A stretch of 64,000 nucleotides of DNA, taken from Seongchinamella sediminis. Lineage in GTDB: Bacteria; Pseudomonadota; Gammaproteobacteria; Pseudomonadales; Halieaceae. The first letter of the stretch is position 1. Each line of letters begins with the position of its first letter. A model generated the notes under the pieces. That model saw only the letters and a list, made by a program, of their open reading frames with translations, did not search any database and was not told where the DNA came from. The stretch is from assembly GCF_003457605.1 (NCBI RefSeq), contig NZ_QRAN01000021.1:1-64000 (forward strand), given 5' to 3'. This document shows positions 44,762-53,410 of the stretch, in pieces. A program made the translations under genes and the position numbers.

Positions 44762-45661
44762 ATGAACAATCATCACGACCTTGAATGTTATCGGCGACAG
44801 GTACGCAGGGCGCTGTATGCCCCACTGTTCATCAGCCTGTCATTATCGGCACAGGCCGCCGGACCCGGTTTCTCCGAGTGGGGCACACCGGTGGCTACGG
44901 TCGACGGCGGCTGCCCCATCGAATCCCGCAATGGCAACCTGCTGTACACCGCTTCCGGCAGTGCCGGGACACTGGATATCTGGACCTACCGGCGTGATGG
45001 TCGTAAGCGCGAATTCACCGACAGAACGCGCCTCGCAGACCCGGTCAGCCTGGATACCGCCCAGGATTTCTGCCCCACACCACTGGCGGGCCACTGGCTG
45101 ATGTTCGTGTCGGACCGTCCGGGCGAGGATACCTGCGGCGGCCCGGACATGTATGTCACCCAGTACCGACCCGAGCCAGCGAAGAGTTTCGGTCCCGCGG
45201 TCAACCTCGGCTGTGCGCCAGGCGGTCCCAACACTGGGGGCGCGGAATACAGCCCGGCACTGGTGAACACCTCGGCGGGTACTTACCTGTATTACTCGAG
45301 CAACGTCGGCGGCGACCAGGATATCTACTGCAGTGAAATGCTGCCCGACGGCAGTTTTTCCGCGGGTGCGCCGGAGGCCGGGCTGAATACGGCGTCGGAT
45401 GACCGGCAGCCCAACCTGGCACGCGACGGCCTGACCATCGTCTTTGCCTCCGACCGCGACACCGGAGGATTCGATGTTTTCATGTCCACCCGCGAATCCC
45501 TGGGATCGCCCTGGTCCACACCGCGCAATCTTAGCGTGGAACTGGGCTTCCCTACGGCGCCACTCGGAGAAACGCGCCCATCCCTGAGTTGGGACGGGAA
45601 GCGTCTGTACTTCGGCGCGGCGGGCACCGTTTACGTAAGCGAACGGGAGTCGGGAAAGTAG
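44762..45661 (+). CDS. Exported PD40/TolB-like beta-propeller protein
   Basis: Predicted 299-aa protein. The N-terminus carries a hydrophobic segment (YAPLFISLSLSAQAAG). WD40-like PD40 repeats follow: DFCPTPLAGHWLMFVSDRPG, AEYSPALVNTSAGTYLYYSS, RQPNLARDGLTIVFASDRDT and TRPSLSWDGKRLYFGAAGTV, each with the D/S-x-D-G turn. The fold resembles the TolB propeller and probably binds protein or sugar in the periplasm. CGGAGGGAACC lies before the ATG. The divergent winged-helix regulator (broken) lies upstream. Confidence 0.78.
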   Translation: MNNHHDLECYRRQVRRALYAPLFISLSLSAQAAGPGFSEWGTPVATVDGGCPIESRNGNLLYTASGSAGTLDIWTYRRDGRKREFTDRTRLADPVSLDTAQDFCPTPLAGHWLMFVSDRPGEDTCGGPDMYVTQYRPEPAKSFGPAVNLGCAPGGPNTGGAEYSPALVNTSAGTYLYYSSNVGGDQDIYCSEMLPDGSFSAGAPEAGLNTASDDRQPNLARDGLTIVFASDRDTGGFDVFMSTRESLGSPWSTPRNLSVELGFPTAPLGETRPSLSWDGKRLYFGAAGTVYVSERESGK

Positions 45662-45697
45662 GATAGGGCGCGTTGCCTGGTCGGCTGAACTACAGAT

Positions 45698-47032
45698 TCA
45701 ACTTGGGCCGTCGATATGTAGGGATTTTGCTGGCCTTACCAGGCGCAGGTTCTGGTGGATGGCGTCGCGCACCTCTGCGGGCACCCCGGCCGCTTCGGCA
45801 AATTCCGGCCAGCGCGCCACCGAGGCCGCCACCTCGCCGACAATGGCCTCGGCCCGGCCGCGTTTCATCAAGGCGGACCGGGCGCAGCTTTTGAAGTCCT
45901 CCAGGCTGAACCCGTCGCGCTTGCCGTTCATGCTCATCTGGTGGCTGGCCGTCCAGGCCCCGGCGGGGTTGTAGCTGTAGGTCATGTCGAAGGCCGGGGA
46001 GAGGGACCACTCGCCGGCCTTGTTCATCAGGAAGGCGATGTTCTTGACGTGGTCGTCCTGGTTGCGGGCGAGGATGTTGAAGGCCATGCGCCGGAACTGC
46101 TCTTCGATCGCCTTCATAGGCAGGTTCAGCTGGCGCATCACCAGCAGCGCCTGTTCGTAGCTGTAAGCGCCGGCGAGGTTGAAGTCGTAGTGGGCGAGGG
46201 CGCACAGAGATTGCATGTGTAGCTTCTCGCCGCCGGGGAGGCGGTCGAAGCGGCGGGTCATGAAGTGCTGGCGACCGTTCTCCTCGAACAGGCGGCACTC
46301 CTCGATGTCGATCCCGCAGTCCCGGGCCATCAGGTAGTAGGCATACTCGATCAGGCCGTAACCCTTCGGGTCCTCCAGTTCCTTGTCGCGGTTGCCGCTG
46401 ACTCCGTCGAACTTGAGCAGCCAGTAATCGAAGCCTTCGCCCGCGGCCACCTGCCCCGAGCGGACCTCATTGGTGACCTCGTTCCAGGCGATAACCGCCT
46501 TGGCCCGGGCGCCGCCGGCAGAGGTGCCGACACGCAATATGTCGCGCAGGGCGTCCGCCTTGCCCGCGCCGCTGAAGGAGGACTGCAGCGCGTTGCGGTG
46601 ACTGAGGATATCCGAGGCCAGTTCCACCAGCCGGTCGACCTCGATACGTGTGGCCTGGCGCGGTGTGGGCCCCGTAGCCGGTGCGAATTCCAGCGCGCCC
46701 ATGCCGCGGGCGCCGGTATAACACAGCCGCTCAACGGCATTGAAGGACGCGGGGCTGCGGCCCTGGGCCGCGAGCCAGGCGTCGATAAGGGTGTTGCCGA
46801 ATCTGTCCGGCAGGGAGTCGGCGAGCAGCCCCGGCAGGCCGCGAAAGGTTTCCCGGGCCAGGTCCGGGAAGCGGTATACCCGCTGCGCGAGGGGCATGAC
46901 CACCGGGGCTACCTGTATGCCGCTGGCGGCGAAGTCGGCGGCGTATTCAAAGGCCGCCACTTCCTCGCCTTCAGCCAATGACACCGCGCCGATGGTGCGG
47001 CCCCAGAGGCGCACTTCCGCTATCGTGGTCAC
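45698..47032 (-). CDS. hipA: HipA-family kinase toxin
   Basis: Predicted 444-aa Ser/Thr kinase of the HipA family, which phosphorylates tRNA synthetases or other targets to halt growth. Motifs: YTGARGMGALEFAP at the N-terminal subdomain, GTSAGGARAKAVIAWNE (ATP loop), ILARNQDDHVKNIAFLMN with the catalytic Asp, and LSPAFDMTYSYN with the metal Asp. The ATG overlaps the hipB stop as ATGA, giving coupling. The family name is secure, but HipA-like proteins differ in target, so growth arrest is inference. Confidence 0.9.
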   Translation of the reverse strand: MTTIAEVRLWGRTIGAVSLAEGEEVAAFEYAADFAASGIQVAPVVMPLAQRVYRFPDLARETFRGLPGLLADSLPDRFGNTLIDAWLAAQGRSPASFNAVERLCYTGARGMGALEFAPATGPTPRQATRIEVDRLVELASDILSHRNALQSSFSGAGKADALRDILRVGTSAGGARAKAVIAWNEVTNEVRSGQVAAGEGFDYWLLKFDGVSGNRDKELEDPKGYGLIEYAYYLMARDCGIDIEECRLFEENGRQHFMTRRFDRLPGGEKLHMQSLCALAHYDFNLAGAYSYEQALLVMRQLNLPMKAIEEQFRRMAFNILARNQDDHVKNIAFLMNKAGEWSLSPAFDMTYSYNPAGAWTASHQMSMNGKRDGFSLEDFKSCARSALMKRGRAEAIVGEVAASVARWPEFAEAAGVPAEVRDAIHQNLRLVRPAKSLHIDGPS

Positions 47033-47379
47033 CTGTCATCACCCCAGGACCAGGGCTCCTGGCCGCTGCTGCGCCGGCGCTTGCCCGCGGCCCGCTGGCG
47101 CGGCTTGCCCCTGCGCTGGAGCAGGTCCATGGGTCGCGGCCCGGATGCGGGAACCAGGTTGTCCAGCCCCGGCATGGCATCGATTACCCGCAATACTCTG
47201 ACCAGGCTGGAGAGCTGGGAGGAGTGGCCGGCCTCCATGCGCTCCAGGGTGCGCTTGGCGATACCGGCCTGCTCGGCCACCGCAGCCTGGGTGAGTTGCA
47301 GCTCTACCCTGCGGGCAGCGAGTCGCGCCCCCAGTTCGGTGAGAATGGCTTCGTCAGTCAATAGCGGGGTGATCTTCAT
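47029..47379 (-). CDS. hipB: HipB-like antitoxin, XRE helix-turn-helix
   Basis: Predicted 116-aa antitoxin/repressor. The helix-turn-helix LTQAAVAEQAGIAKRTLERM is clear, with EAGHSSQLSSLVRVLRVIDA after it. The basic C-terminal tail probably contacts HipA. It precedes hipA with a 4-bp ATGA overlap. AT-rich inverted repeats at 47392-47427 lie just upstream of its start and are the likely operator for autoregulation. Confidence 0.88.
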   Translation of the reverse strand: MKITPLLTDEAILTELGARLAARRVELQLTQAAVAEQAGIAKRTLERMEAGHSSQLSSLVRVLRVIDAMPGLDNLVPASGPRPMDLLQRRGKPRQRAAGKRRRSSGQEPWSWGDDR

Positions 47380-47391
47380 AATCGCGCCTTG

Positions 47392-47427
47392 TTACGATAT
47401 AAGATTTATAGATTAGTTATATCGTAA
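47392..47427. promoter_or_regulatory. Inverted-repeat operator of hipBA
   Basis: TTACGATATAA at 47392-47402 and its exact reverse complement TTATATCGTAA at 47417-47427 flank a 14-bp spacer, immediately upstream of hipB (start 47379). A third half-site, TATATCGTAA, occurs at 47503-47512. This matches an autoregulated toxin-antitoxin promoter. Confidence 0.65.
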
Positions 47428-47502
47428 TACCTAACGAATAAGATATCTTCTCGAGTATACACAAAACTCGACATATCATGCGAAATAAATGAAATAACTA
47501 TA

Positions 47503-47887
47503 TATATCGTAATATATGACGAAAAAATCACATAGCTGCCCTGAGTAGCATCTCGCCACGCTTGGGATTCCTGCCTGTATTTTGCACGAATCAGCAAGGC
47601 CCCGGGCGCAACTGGAGGTGGCCTTCGGTAGCGGCGGCCAGATTCCGCTTGAACATCATGGCGACGTAGCCCAGCGCCGCGAGCGCCTGTTCGTTGTCCG
47701 CTGATCGCACGACCGCAGGCGGTAGCAGAATTCGCTATATGACCACCCCACGAAATGATCAGAAAATCTAATATCCGCCAGCTATAAAGCTAATCTTGAT
47801 AGTGTTAGTGGTAGTGGCCGGAGCTTCCTTCCCACGCGCACTTCTCGCCGCCCAGTACCCTGAAAGAAAGTCCAATAAAAGGAAGTT
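47503..47887. other. Intergenic region with a TPR-like remnant
   Basis: 385 bp without an intact gene. The first bases hold the third TATATCGTAA half-site. On the minus strand 47591-47710 reads SADNEQALAALGYVAMMFKR then a stop, with no start; it looks like the tail of a helical-repeat protein and is a remnant at best. 47711-47887 shows nothing recognisable except the promoter region of the next gene. Confidence 0.4.
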
Positions 47888-48196
47888 GTGATGAAGCACA
47901 TCATGCTGGCAGTTACCTGCTTTTTCGTTAGCCTTCCCGCATTTTCTGCCCCGGCAGATGGCAAGGGCAACAGGTTGGTTAGTCCATTCGAAACGCAGGA
48001 CATCTTTGCGGTGGAGGTGGCTGATCCGCTCTCAGGGGCGACCAACACGCTAACGGAGGCAGCGAGAGGCGGCCACGGGCGACTCGACCTCTACCAGATC
48101 GAAACCAGCGCTGACGTGGCCGCGGCGATGCGTGCTTCGGGTTACGATATTACGTATTCGGAAGTCGCCGCAGACGGGACCTTGAGCCTCGAGGTG
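47888..48196 (+). pseudogene. Head of an exported protease-like gene, cut by the IS
   Basis: Encodes a signal peptide (MKHIMLAVTCFFVSLPAFSA) and about 80 residues of a prodomain-like region (DLYQIETSADVAAAMRASGY) resembling the propeptide of M14 carboxypeptidases. The reading frame then enters the IS21 terminal repeat at 48197 and ends in foreign sequence. The matching tail is on the other side of the element at 50661-51496. Confidence 0.7.
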
Positions 48197-48247
48197 TGTA
48201 GATTTGCATTTAAAACTGACCCAGGATTTGCATCTAATATTGACCCA
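48197..48247. repeat. IS21 terminal repeats, left end
   Basis: Two tandem copies of the GATTTGCA-N8-TGACCC unit at about 48201-48222 and 48225-48246, the binding sites for the IstA transposase. The outermost bases TGTAGATTTGC are imperfectly repeated, inverted, at 50650-50660. Confidence 0.85.
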
Positions 48248-48261
48248 CCCTGAACGCCAGA

Positions 48262-49041
48262 TTATGGCGTAGTTTTTCGTTTCTTGCTGCCTTTTCCTTC
48301 CTCCTGATTAATTGTTGAGTGCTTCAGCCGATAGCTGTCATTGCCGGTCTCAAGGATATGGCAGTGATGGGTCAGTCGGTCCAGCAAGGCCGTGGTCATC
48401 TTCTCGTCTACAAACACTGAGGACCATTCTGCGAAGCTGAGATTGGTGGTGATGACGATGCTGGTGCGTTCGTAGAGCTTGCTGATCAGGTGGAACAGCA
48501 GGGCTCCACCAACCTGGCTGATCGGCAAGTAACCCAGTTCGTCCAGGATCACCAGATCGGTGTGGATCAGCCGGTTGGCGATGCGCCCCTGCTGCCCAGC
48601 CTGCTTCTCCTGCTCCAGTAAGTTTACCAGTTCGATGGTAGACAGGAACCTGACGCGCTGGCGGTGGTGCTGGATCGCCTGCACACCAATGGCCGTTGCC
48701 AGGTGGGTCTTGCCGGTACCTGGCCCACCGACAAGCACCACGTTCTGGCTATCTTCCAGGAACTGGCAGCGGTGCAGCGATCTCACCAGCGCCTCATCCA
48801 CCATGCTCTGGCTAAAGTCGAACCCCGTCAGATCCCGGTAGGCCGGGAACTTGGCCGCTTTCATCTGGTAGTTGATGGAGCGTACCTCGCGTTCCGAGGA
48901 CTCTGCCTTCAGCAGCATCTCCAGTATCGGCACCGCCTGTTGATAGGCTGGCGAGGACTGGTCTGAGAGAGTGCCGATAGCATCGGCCATGCCGTGCAGC
49001 TTCAAGGTCTTCAGGGTCGTGATCATGGCGTCAGGATTCAT
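48262..49041 (-). CDS. istB: IS21 helper ATPase
   Basis: Predicted 259-aa AAA+ ATPase of IS21-type elements, which helps IstA assemble on target DNA. Walker [21 protein letters not shown]; Walker [12 protein letters not shown]. The length and the [20 protein letters not shown] region match IstB. Its start overlaps the end of istA by 11 bp, as in other IS21 elements. Confidence 0.96.
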   Translation of the reverse strand: MNPDAMITTLKTLKLHGMADAIGTLSDQSSPAYQQAVPILEMLLKAESSEREVRSINYQMKAAKFPAYRDLTGFDFSQSMVDEALVRSLHRCQFLEDSQNVVLVGGPGTGKTHLATAIGVQAIQHHRQRVRFLSTIELVNLLEQEKQAGQQGRIANRLIHTDLVILDELGYLPISQVGGALLFHLISKLYERTSIVITTNLSFAEWSSVFVDEKMTTALLDRLTHHCHILETGNDSYRLKHSTINQEEGKGSKKRKTTP

Positions 49042-50554
49042 GATTGTTTCTCCTCAATTGGTCATAGCGGGCAGTATTGGCCTCTGGTTCAGTGACCAGT
49101 TTCAGGGCCGGTGGCGGCTTCAGCGGCTGTGGGCGACGGGGCTCGGTCAGCCGGCTGAGGCAGTTCAGGACGTGCTGCTTGGAGGGCTCACCCGCTTCCA
49201 GGGCTTTGGCGACGGCGCGCTCAACCTGCTGTTCGTCGTGGAGCAGAACCAGGGCGAGTATGTCCACCATCTCCCGGTCGCCACCGGGGCGCTTGATCAA
49301 TCGGGCTCGCAACTGCCGGAAGCTGTCCGGTAACTCCAGGAATGGGGCTCCGTTACGCAAGGCACCCGGTTTACGCTGGGCCACCGACAGGTAGTGGCGC
49401 CAGTCGTAGAGCGTTCGCCCCGGAGTGCTCTTGTCCCGATTGAAGACCCGTACATGCTCTGCCACCACCTGTGCCTCGGCGACGATCAGCAGTCGCTCCG
49501 GGTACACACGTAGGCTAATCACCCGGTTGGCGAAGCTGGCCGGGACGCTGTAGCGGTTGTGCTCGTAGGTGATCAGACAGGTCGAGGACACCCGCTTACT
49601 GTATTCGATGAAGCCATCGAATGCCGCGGGCACCGACATCAGCTTGGGCTGTTCGTCCACAAGGCACTCAGCCAGCGAGCGGTTCTTCATCTGTGGATGG
49701 GCAGTGTCCAGCCACAGGGCCTGACAGCGGCCATACAGCCAGTTGTTAAGTTCCTGCAGGGATTTGAACGGTGGCGTGTCGTACCACAGCCCCTGGCGGG
49801 CATCCAGCACCGCCTTCTCCACCTGGCCCTTCTCCCAGCCGGCGGCGGGATTACAGAACTCGGGCTCATACAGGTAGTGGCCGACCATGGCGTGGAACCG
49901 CTTGTTGACCTGGCGTTGTTTGCCTCGGCCCACCTTGTCCACGGCGGTCTTCATGTTGTCGTAGATGCCGCGCTCCGGGATGCCGCCGAAGGCCCTGAAG
50001 GCGTGATAGTGCGCATCAAACAGCATCTCGTGCGACTGCGTGAGGTAGGCCCGCAGGAAGAAGGCCCGACTGTAGCTGAGTTTGAAGTGGGCGATCTGCA
50101 GCTTGGTGCTGATGCCGTTGATCTTGACCCAGTCCTCGCTCCAGTCGAACTGGAAGGCTTCCGCCGGGGCGAACTGCAGCGGAACAAAGGCTTTGCCGGG
50201 TTGGCGCTTGGCGTCCTGCTGTGCCTGGCGCCACTGGCGGGCGAAGGCGGCCACTCGGTCGTAGGAGCCGGTGTAGCCCAGTTCCACCAGATCTTTGTAC
50301 AGGCGCTTTACTGTGCGTCGCTGCTTGCGGTGCCGGCGGGACTCCCGGAACAGCCAGTTGGTTAGGGTCTCTTCGTAGTCATCCAGTTTGCTGGGGGATT
50401 TACGAGGGGGGTATGCCGGCTCCAGTTCCTGGCTGGCGAGGTACTTACGGACGGTGTTTCTGGACAAGCCGGTTCGGCGTGCGATCTCCCGGATCGGCAT
50501 GCCCTCTCGCAGGCGCCAGCGCCGAATTACACTTACTAATGCCACGTCTATCAC
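49031..50554 (-). CDS. istA: IS21 transposase
   Basis: Predicted 507-aa DDE transposase. The N-terminal helix-turn-helix ([20 protein letters not shown]) binds the terminal repeats. The catalytic triad can be seen as FQFDWSEDW (Asp), [10 protein letters not shown] (Asp) and [11 protein letters not shown] (Glu). The C-terminal Mu-like domain ([20 protein letters not shown]) is present. Nothing is broken, so the element is probably still mobile or recently so. Confidence 0.96.
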   Translation of the reverse strand: MIDVALVSVIRRWRLREGMPIREIARRTGLSRNTVRKYLASQELEPAYPPRKSPSKLDDYEETLTNWLFRESRRHRKQRRTVKRLYKDLVELGYTGSYDRVAAFARQWRQAQQDAKRQPGKAFVPLQFAPAEAFQFDWSEDWVKINGISTKLQIAHFKLSYSRAFFLRAYLTQSHEMLFDAHYHAFRAFGGIPERGIYDNMKTAVDKVGRGKQRQVNKRFHAMVGHYLYEPEFCNPAAGWEKGQVEKAVLDARQGLWYDTPPFKSLQELNNWLYGRCQALWLDTAHPQMKNRSLAECLVDEQPKLMSVPAAFDGFIEYSKRVSSTCLITYEHNRYSVPASFANRVISLRVYPERLLIVAEAQVVAEHVRVFNRDKSTPGRTLYDWRHYLSVAQRKPGALRNGAPFLELPDSFRQLRARLIKRPGGDREMVDILALVLLHDEQQVERAVAKALEAGEPSKQHVLNCLSRLTEPRRPQPLKPPPALKLVTEPEANTARYDQLRRNNHES

Positions 50555-50660
50555 TCCTGTTACCCCTGCTCAATTTTTTGCGCAGGGAGGGGTTATACGT
50601 GGGTCAAAATTCGATGCAAATCTGGGGGGTTAGTGGGTCAGTTTTGGGTGCAAATCAACA

Positions 50661-51496
50661 CCGGTACCGCCTCGTTTATCGTGACCTCGTCCATTTTGCC
50701 GAATACGGAGTTTCCCCAGTTCGCCTCCGAGAGGCTCGCGGCATGGGACGCAGCAGGCGGCCTCCCGTTCGAACCGGTCAGCGGCGACTGGCAGATGGCA
50801 TCCGGTCATGACGACGCGGCCTACAAACGACTCTCCACCACCATTGACCTGACCGGCGCATCGAGCGCTTCGCTGGAATTTGCGACGTCCTATGCCATCG
50901 AAACCGATTGGGATTACCTTATCGTCGAGGCCCACACGGTCGGTGCGGACGACTGGACGACGCTGCCCGACAGCAATGGCAATACCACTCAGGACACCGG
51001 ACAGTCCTGTCTCGCGGGCTGGGTCAACCTGTTGCATCCCTTCCTGGCCCGATACATGGACGCCGCCTGCAACCCCACCGGTACGACCGGTGCGTGGCAC
51101 GCCGCCACCGGCGCGTCGTCAGGGATCGAAAACTGGTCGATCGACCTGACGGCCTGGGCAGGCGCCGAGGTCGAAGTCTCGATCTCCTATGTCACCGACT
51201 TCGCCGCTGGTGATCTCGGCGTCTTTCTCGATGACGTCGCGGTGACCATCGACGGCAGCCCAGCCGTCGCAACGTCGTTCGAAGACGGCTTAGGCCCCTT
51301 CACCATACCCGGCCCACCCCCAGGCAGCGCCCCCAACAACAGTGACTGGATGCGGGTCGGGATTCTGTTCGGGGTGTCCAGCATGATCGCCACCGAGGAC
51401 ACACTGCTGTTTGGCTTCGGTTTCGAAGGCATCTCGACAGCCGACGAACGCAACGAGGTCATGGCCAGATCACTGGAACATCTGCTTGGTGAATGA
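50661..51496 (+). pseudogene. Tail of the IS-split exported protease-like gene
   Basis: About 278 codons after the IS, without a start of their own. The sequence is a beta-rich secreted domain as in the C-terminal parts of immune inhibitor A and some M14 peptidases (MASGHDDAAYKRLSTTIDLT, GVFLDDVAVTIDG). Together with the head at 47888-48196 it lacks the whole zinc catalytic domain (about 300 aa), so the gene lost its centre as well as being interrupted. The translation that starts at 50633 inside the IS repeat is not natural. Confidence 0.7.
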
Positions 51497-52082
51497 ATTG
51501 CACGGCCCGCTGTGGTTTAACTATTAACTAAAGTTGGAGCGAGCGAACCGGGTGAAAATCCATGACTGAACTGCTGCGTGTACTCGTCCTCGAAAAGCGC
51601 TGGGCTACGAAACGCCAGATGTTAGATTTGACCCGTATGTTGCAGTGACCGGTTGAATATGCAGGCGATTGCGGTCCTTGTACCTCAGGAGGAGTGAGCA
51701 CCGATTACTTCCCCGTCCAGCTGTTCTGTGCCACGCTGACGGCACAAAGATTCTCTATATGCCTCCACGAACAGCAGGTCAATAATCCTGAATCACTAAA
51801 TTTTATGGGGGGTGAAGGGCTGAGAGGACTGTGGCTATTTCCTGATGTTAATCAATTCACTGGGTTCCACGAATATTTTGCTGAGGCATTCACCTTCCAT
51901 ATTGTTGTACTTGTCCAGTTGCCCCATGCAGCTACTCGGTCACTAGCCCGACATACAATAGGGCATGGAAGCGTTCGCAGTTCTTGGTACCATTGAAATT
52001 TGGCTAAAGAGGCTTGGTGGAACTAAAATTGTCAATGTACCCTCAGGGTAAGTGCTGAATCGAGCGCGTAAAGGAGTTCACG
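51497..52082. other. Gene-poor gap before the selenocysteine island
   Basis: 586 bp. A 100-codon frame at 51694-51996 has a GTG start after AGGAGGAG but no recognisable protein features, and its composition resembles noncoding DNA; I do not call it. The last 60 bp hold the luxR promoter region with the palindrome at 52038-52050. This gap also marks a visible drop in GC compared with the genes to the left. Confidence 0.5.
52038..52050. promoter_or_regulatory. Palindrome upstream of luxR-type gene
   Basis: TACCCT-C-AGGGTA, a perfect 6-bp inverted repeat, lies 33 bp before the regulator's start. It differs from the GTACA-N2-TGTAC boxes downstream but is preceded by TG, making TGTAC. It could be an autoregulatory or foreign operator. 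Confidence 0.4.
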
Positions 52083-53213
52083 GTGTCTGATATTCCAGAA
52101 GCGCACCCTCTAAGTCAGTTGATTTATGAGGGTGTGCTGGAACAACCGCCCTGGAAAAGGTTTCTGAAGCATCTTGAGGCCTATATGCGGGTGCATAGTG
52201 GCACACTGGTAATACGCCGGCCTCAGTCCTCTGACCCGGGCTTTACGGTTTATCTGTACTCAGATATGGATACACGAGCTTTAGAGGATTTTCGTACTAA
52301 TGCCCATCGCGATTCACCGTTTGCAAAGTTGCCCGAAAAAAAGGTATTTACCCTCTACGACCGCGTTACGCGTTCCGAACTTGAATCGCTCGATTTTTAT
52401 CAGTACTTAAAAACCTATGATGTGTCGGATTTAATCGGTTTTGATGTCTATGATAAACAGAGCCATATACGGCTTAGATTGCGGCTGACTCGGATAGGTG
52501 GTGCCCCAGCATTCTCGCAGGAAGACCGGGCTCGTATGGAGAGCATCGTCCCTCTGATGGATAATGCTTTGAAGCTATACAGCGCCTATACGCATAACAG
52601 TTTTATGGAAGAGTTCTACGAGAAGCTTCTCGGATCGATGGATATCGCTTCTGTGATCTTGAATGCAAAGCTGGAAGTGCTTTCTTCAAATATAAAGGCA
52701 GACCAGATTCTTACCTCCAAGGATGGTGTGTTCCTGCGCCGCAATACACTTCGTTGCAGTCATGGTCCCGATCAGAAAAAGCTGGAAGAAGTATGTCACG
52801 AGCTCATAGCAAGAGCTCGAGATCAAGGTCAGATCCAGCATACACGTAGCATATCGATTGATCGCGCGAGCTCTGATACGAAGTGGGATGTGCACATTCG
52901 TAGCGTAGAAAAGAAAAATGTGGCATTCGGAGAGGATGGGCCGGAACTAGTGTTGCTTTTGCAGGGCGCTGTTCGCGACTGCGTCCCCAGTCAGTCACGT
53001 TTGATTGAAACGTTCGGAGTTACCCCGGCTGAGGCGAAATTGATTACACATCTTGTAGACGGTCTAACACTTACCGCAGCGGCGGAAGCCCTGGGCGTAT
53101 CTCGAAACACCGCCAGGACCCAGCTTTCGTCTATCTTTACCAAAACGGGCGTAAATCGCCAAAGCCAACTCGTGAAGTTAGTGTCGGATACATTCGCGAC
53201 TCATTGGCAGTGA
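52083..53213 (+). CDS. LuxR-family transcriptional regulator
   Basis: Predicted 376-aa regulator, GTG start with AAAGGAG upstream. The C-terminal 65 residues are a LuxR/NarL helix-turn-helix (FGVTPAEAKLITHLVDGLTL, AAEALGVSRNTARTQLSSIF, VNRQSQLVKLV). The N-terminal 300 residues form a long sensory region without the autoinducer-binding or receiver consensus that I can recognise, perhaps PAS/GAF-like. It is the first gene of the selenocysteine island and ends 197 bp before the selenoprotein operon. Three GTACA-N2-TGTAC boxes sit where a class II activator would bind, so this protein is my candidate to recognise them; that is inference. Confidence 0.85.
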   Translation: MSDIPEAHPLSQLIYEGVLEQPPWKRFLKHLEAYMRVHSGTLVIRRPQSSDPGFTVYLYSDMDTRALEDFRTNAHRDSPFAKLPEKKVFTLYDRVTRSELESLDFYQYLKTYDVSDLIGFDVYDKQSHIRLRLRLTRIGGAPAFSQEDRARMESIVPLMDNALKLYSAYTHNSFMEEFYEKLLGSMDIASVILNAKLEVLSSNIKADQILTSKDGVFLRRNTLRCSHGPDQKKLEEVCHELIARARDQGQIQHTRSISIDRASSDTKWDVHIRSVEKKNVAFGEDGPELVLLLQGAVRDCVPSQSRLIETFGVTPAEAKLITHLVDGLTLTAAAEALGVSRNTARTQLSSIFTKTGVNRQSQLVKLVSDTFATHWQ

Positions 53214-53293
53214 ACTGTGGCTGGGGTATGACCAGTCTCTAATCAATTTCCAGGCTAAGCGGGTCGGTATTAGGCCCTTTATCCTAGCTCATA

Positions 53294-53336
53294 GTACAGG
53301 TGTACGATGCTCGCCTGATAATGCCGCTGTTAGTAT
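53294..53336 (+). promoter_or_regulatory. GTACA-N2-TGTAC box and -10 of the selenoprotein operon
   Basis: Box GTACAGGTGTAC at 53294-53305 is a perfect inverted repeat. A -10-like TAGTAT lies at 53331-53336, 25 nt after the box; the box centre is about 43 nt before the expected start of transcription. A good -35 element is absent, which suits an activator-dependent promoter. The same layout occurs twice near 63.6 kb. Confidence 0.65.
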
Positions 53337-53410
53337 CTGCTCTAATGCTACTCTACTTAGACGTTCAGGTTGGGGGTATCATTTCAAAATGTGCAATTTG
53401 AGTAGACCCT

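Larger units (their letters stand above)
48197..50660. mobile_element. IS21-family insertion sequence
   Basis: A 2464-bp element with istA and istB on the minus strand. The outer ends match as inverted repeats: TGTAGATTTGCATTTAAAAC on the left, and on the complement of the right end TGTTGATTTGCACCCAAAAC. Each end carries two tandem copies of a 22-bp unit (GATTTGCA, 8 variable bases, TGACCC), the multiple terminal repeats typical of IS21. Both genes look intact. No target-site duplication is visible: flanks are GAGGTG on the left and CCGGTACC on the right, which suggests a deletion next to the element after insertion. Confidence 0.93.

Noticed and set aside
50633..50660. Start of the 287-aa frame inside the IS end
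   Set aside because: This GTG belongs to the IS terminal repeat; the native gene is the tail of a split protein.
51694..51996. 100-codon frame with a fair ribosome site
   Set aside because: No domain, unusual composition, and no homolog that I recognise; it may be noncoding or a relic.
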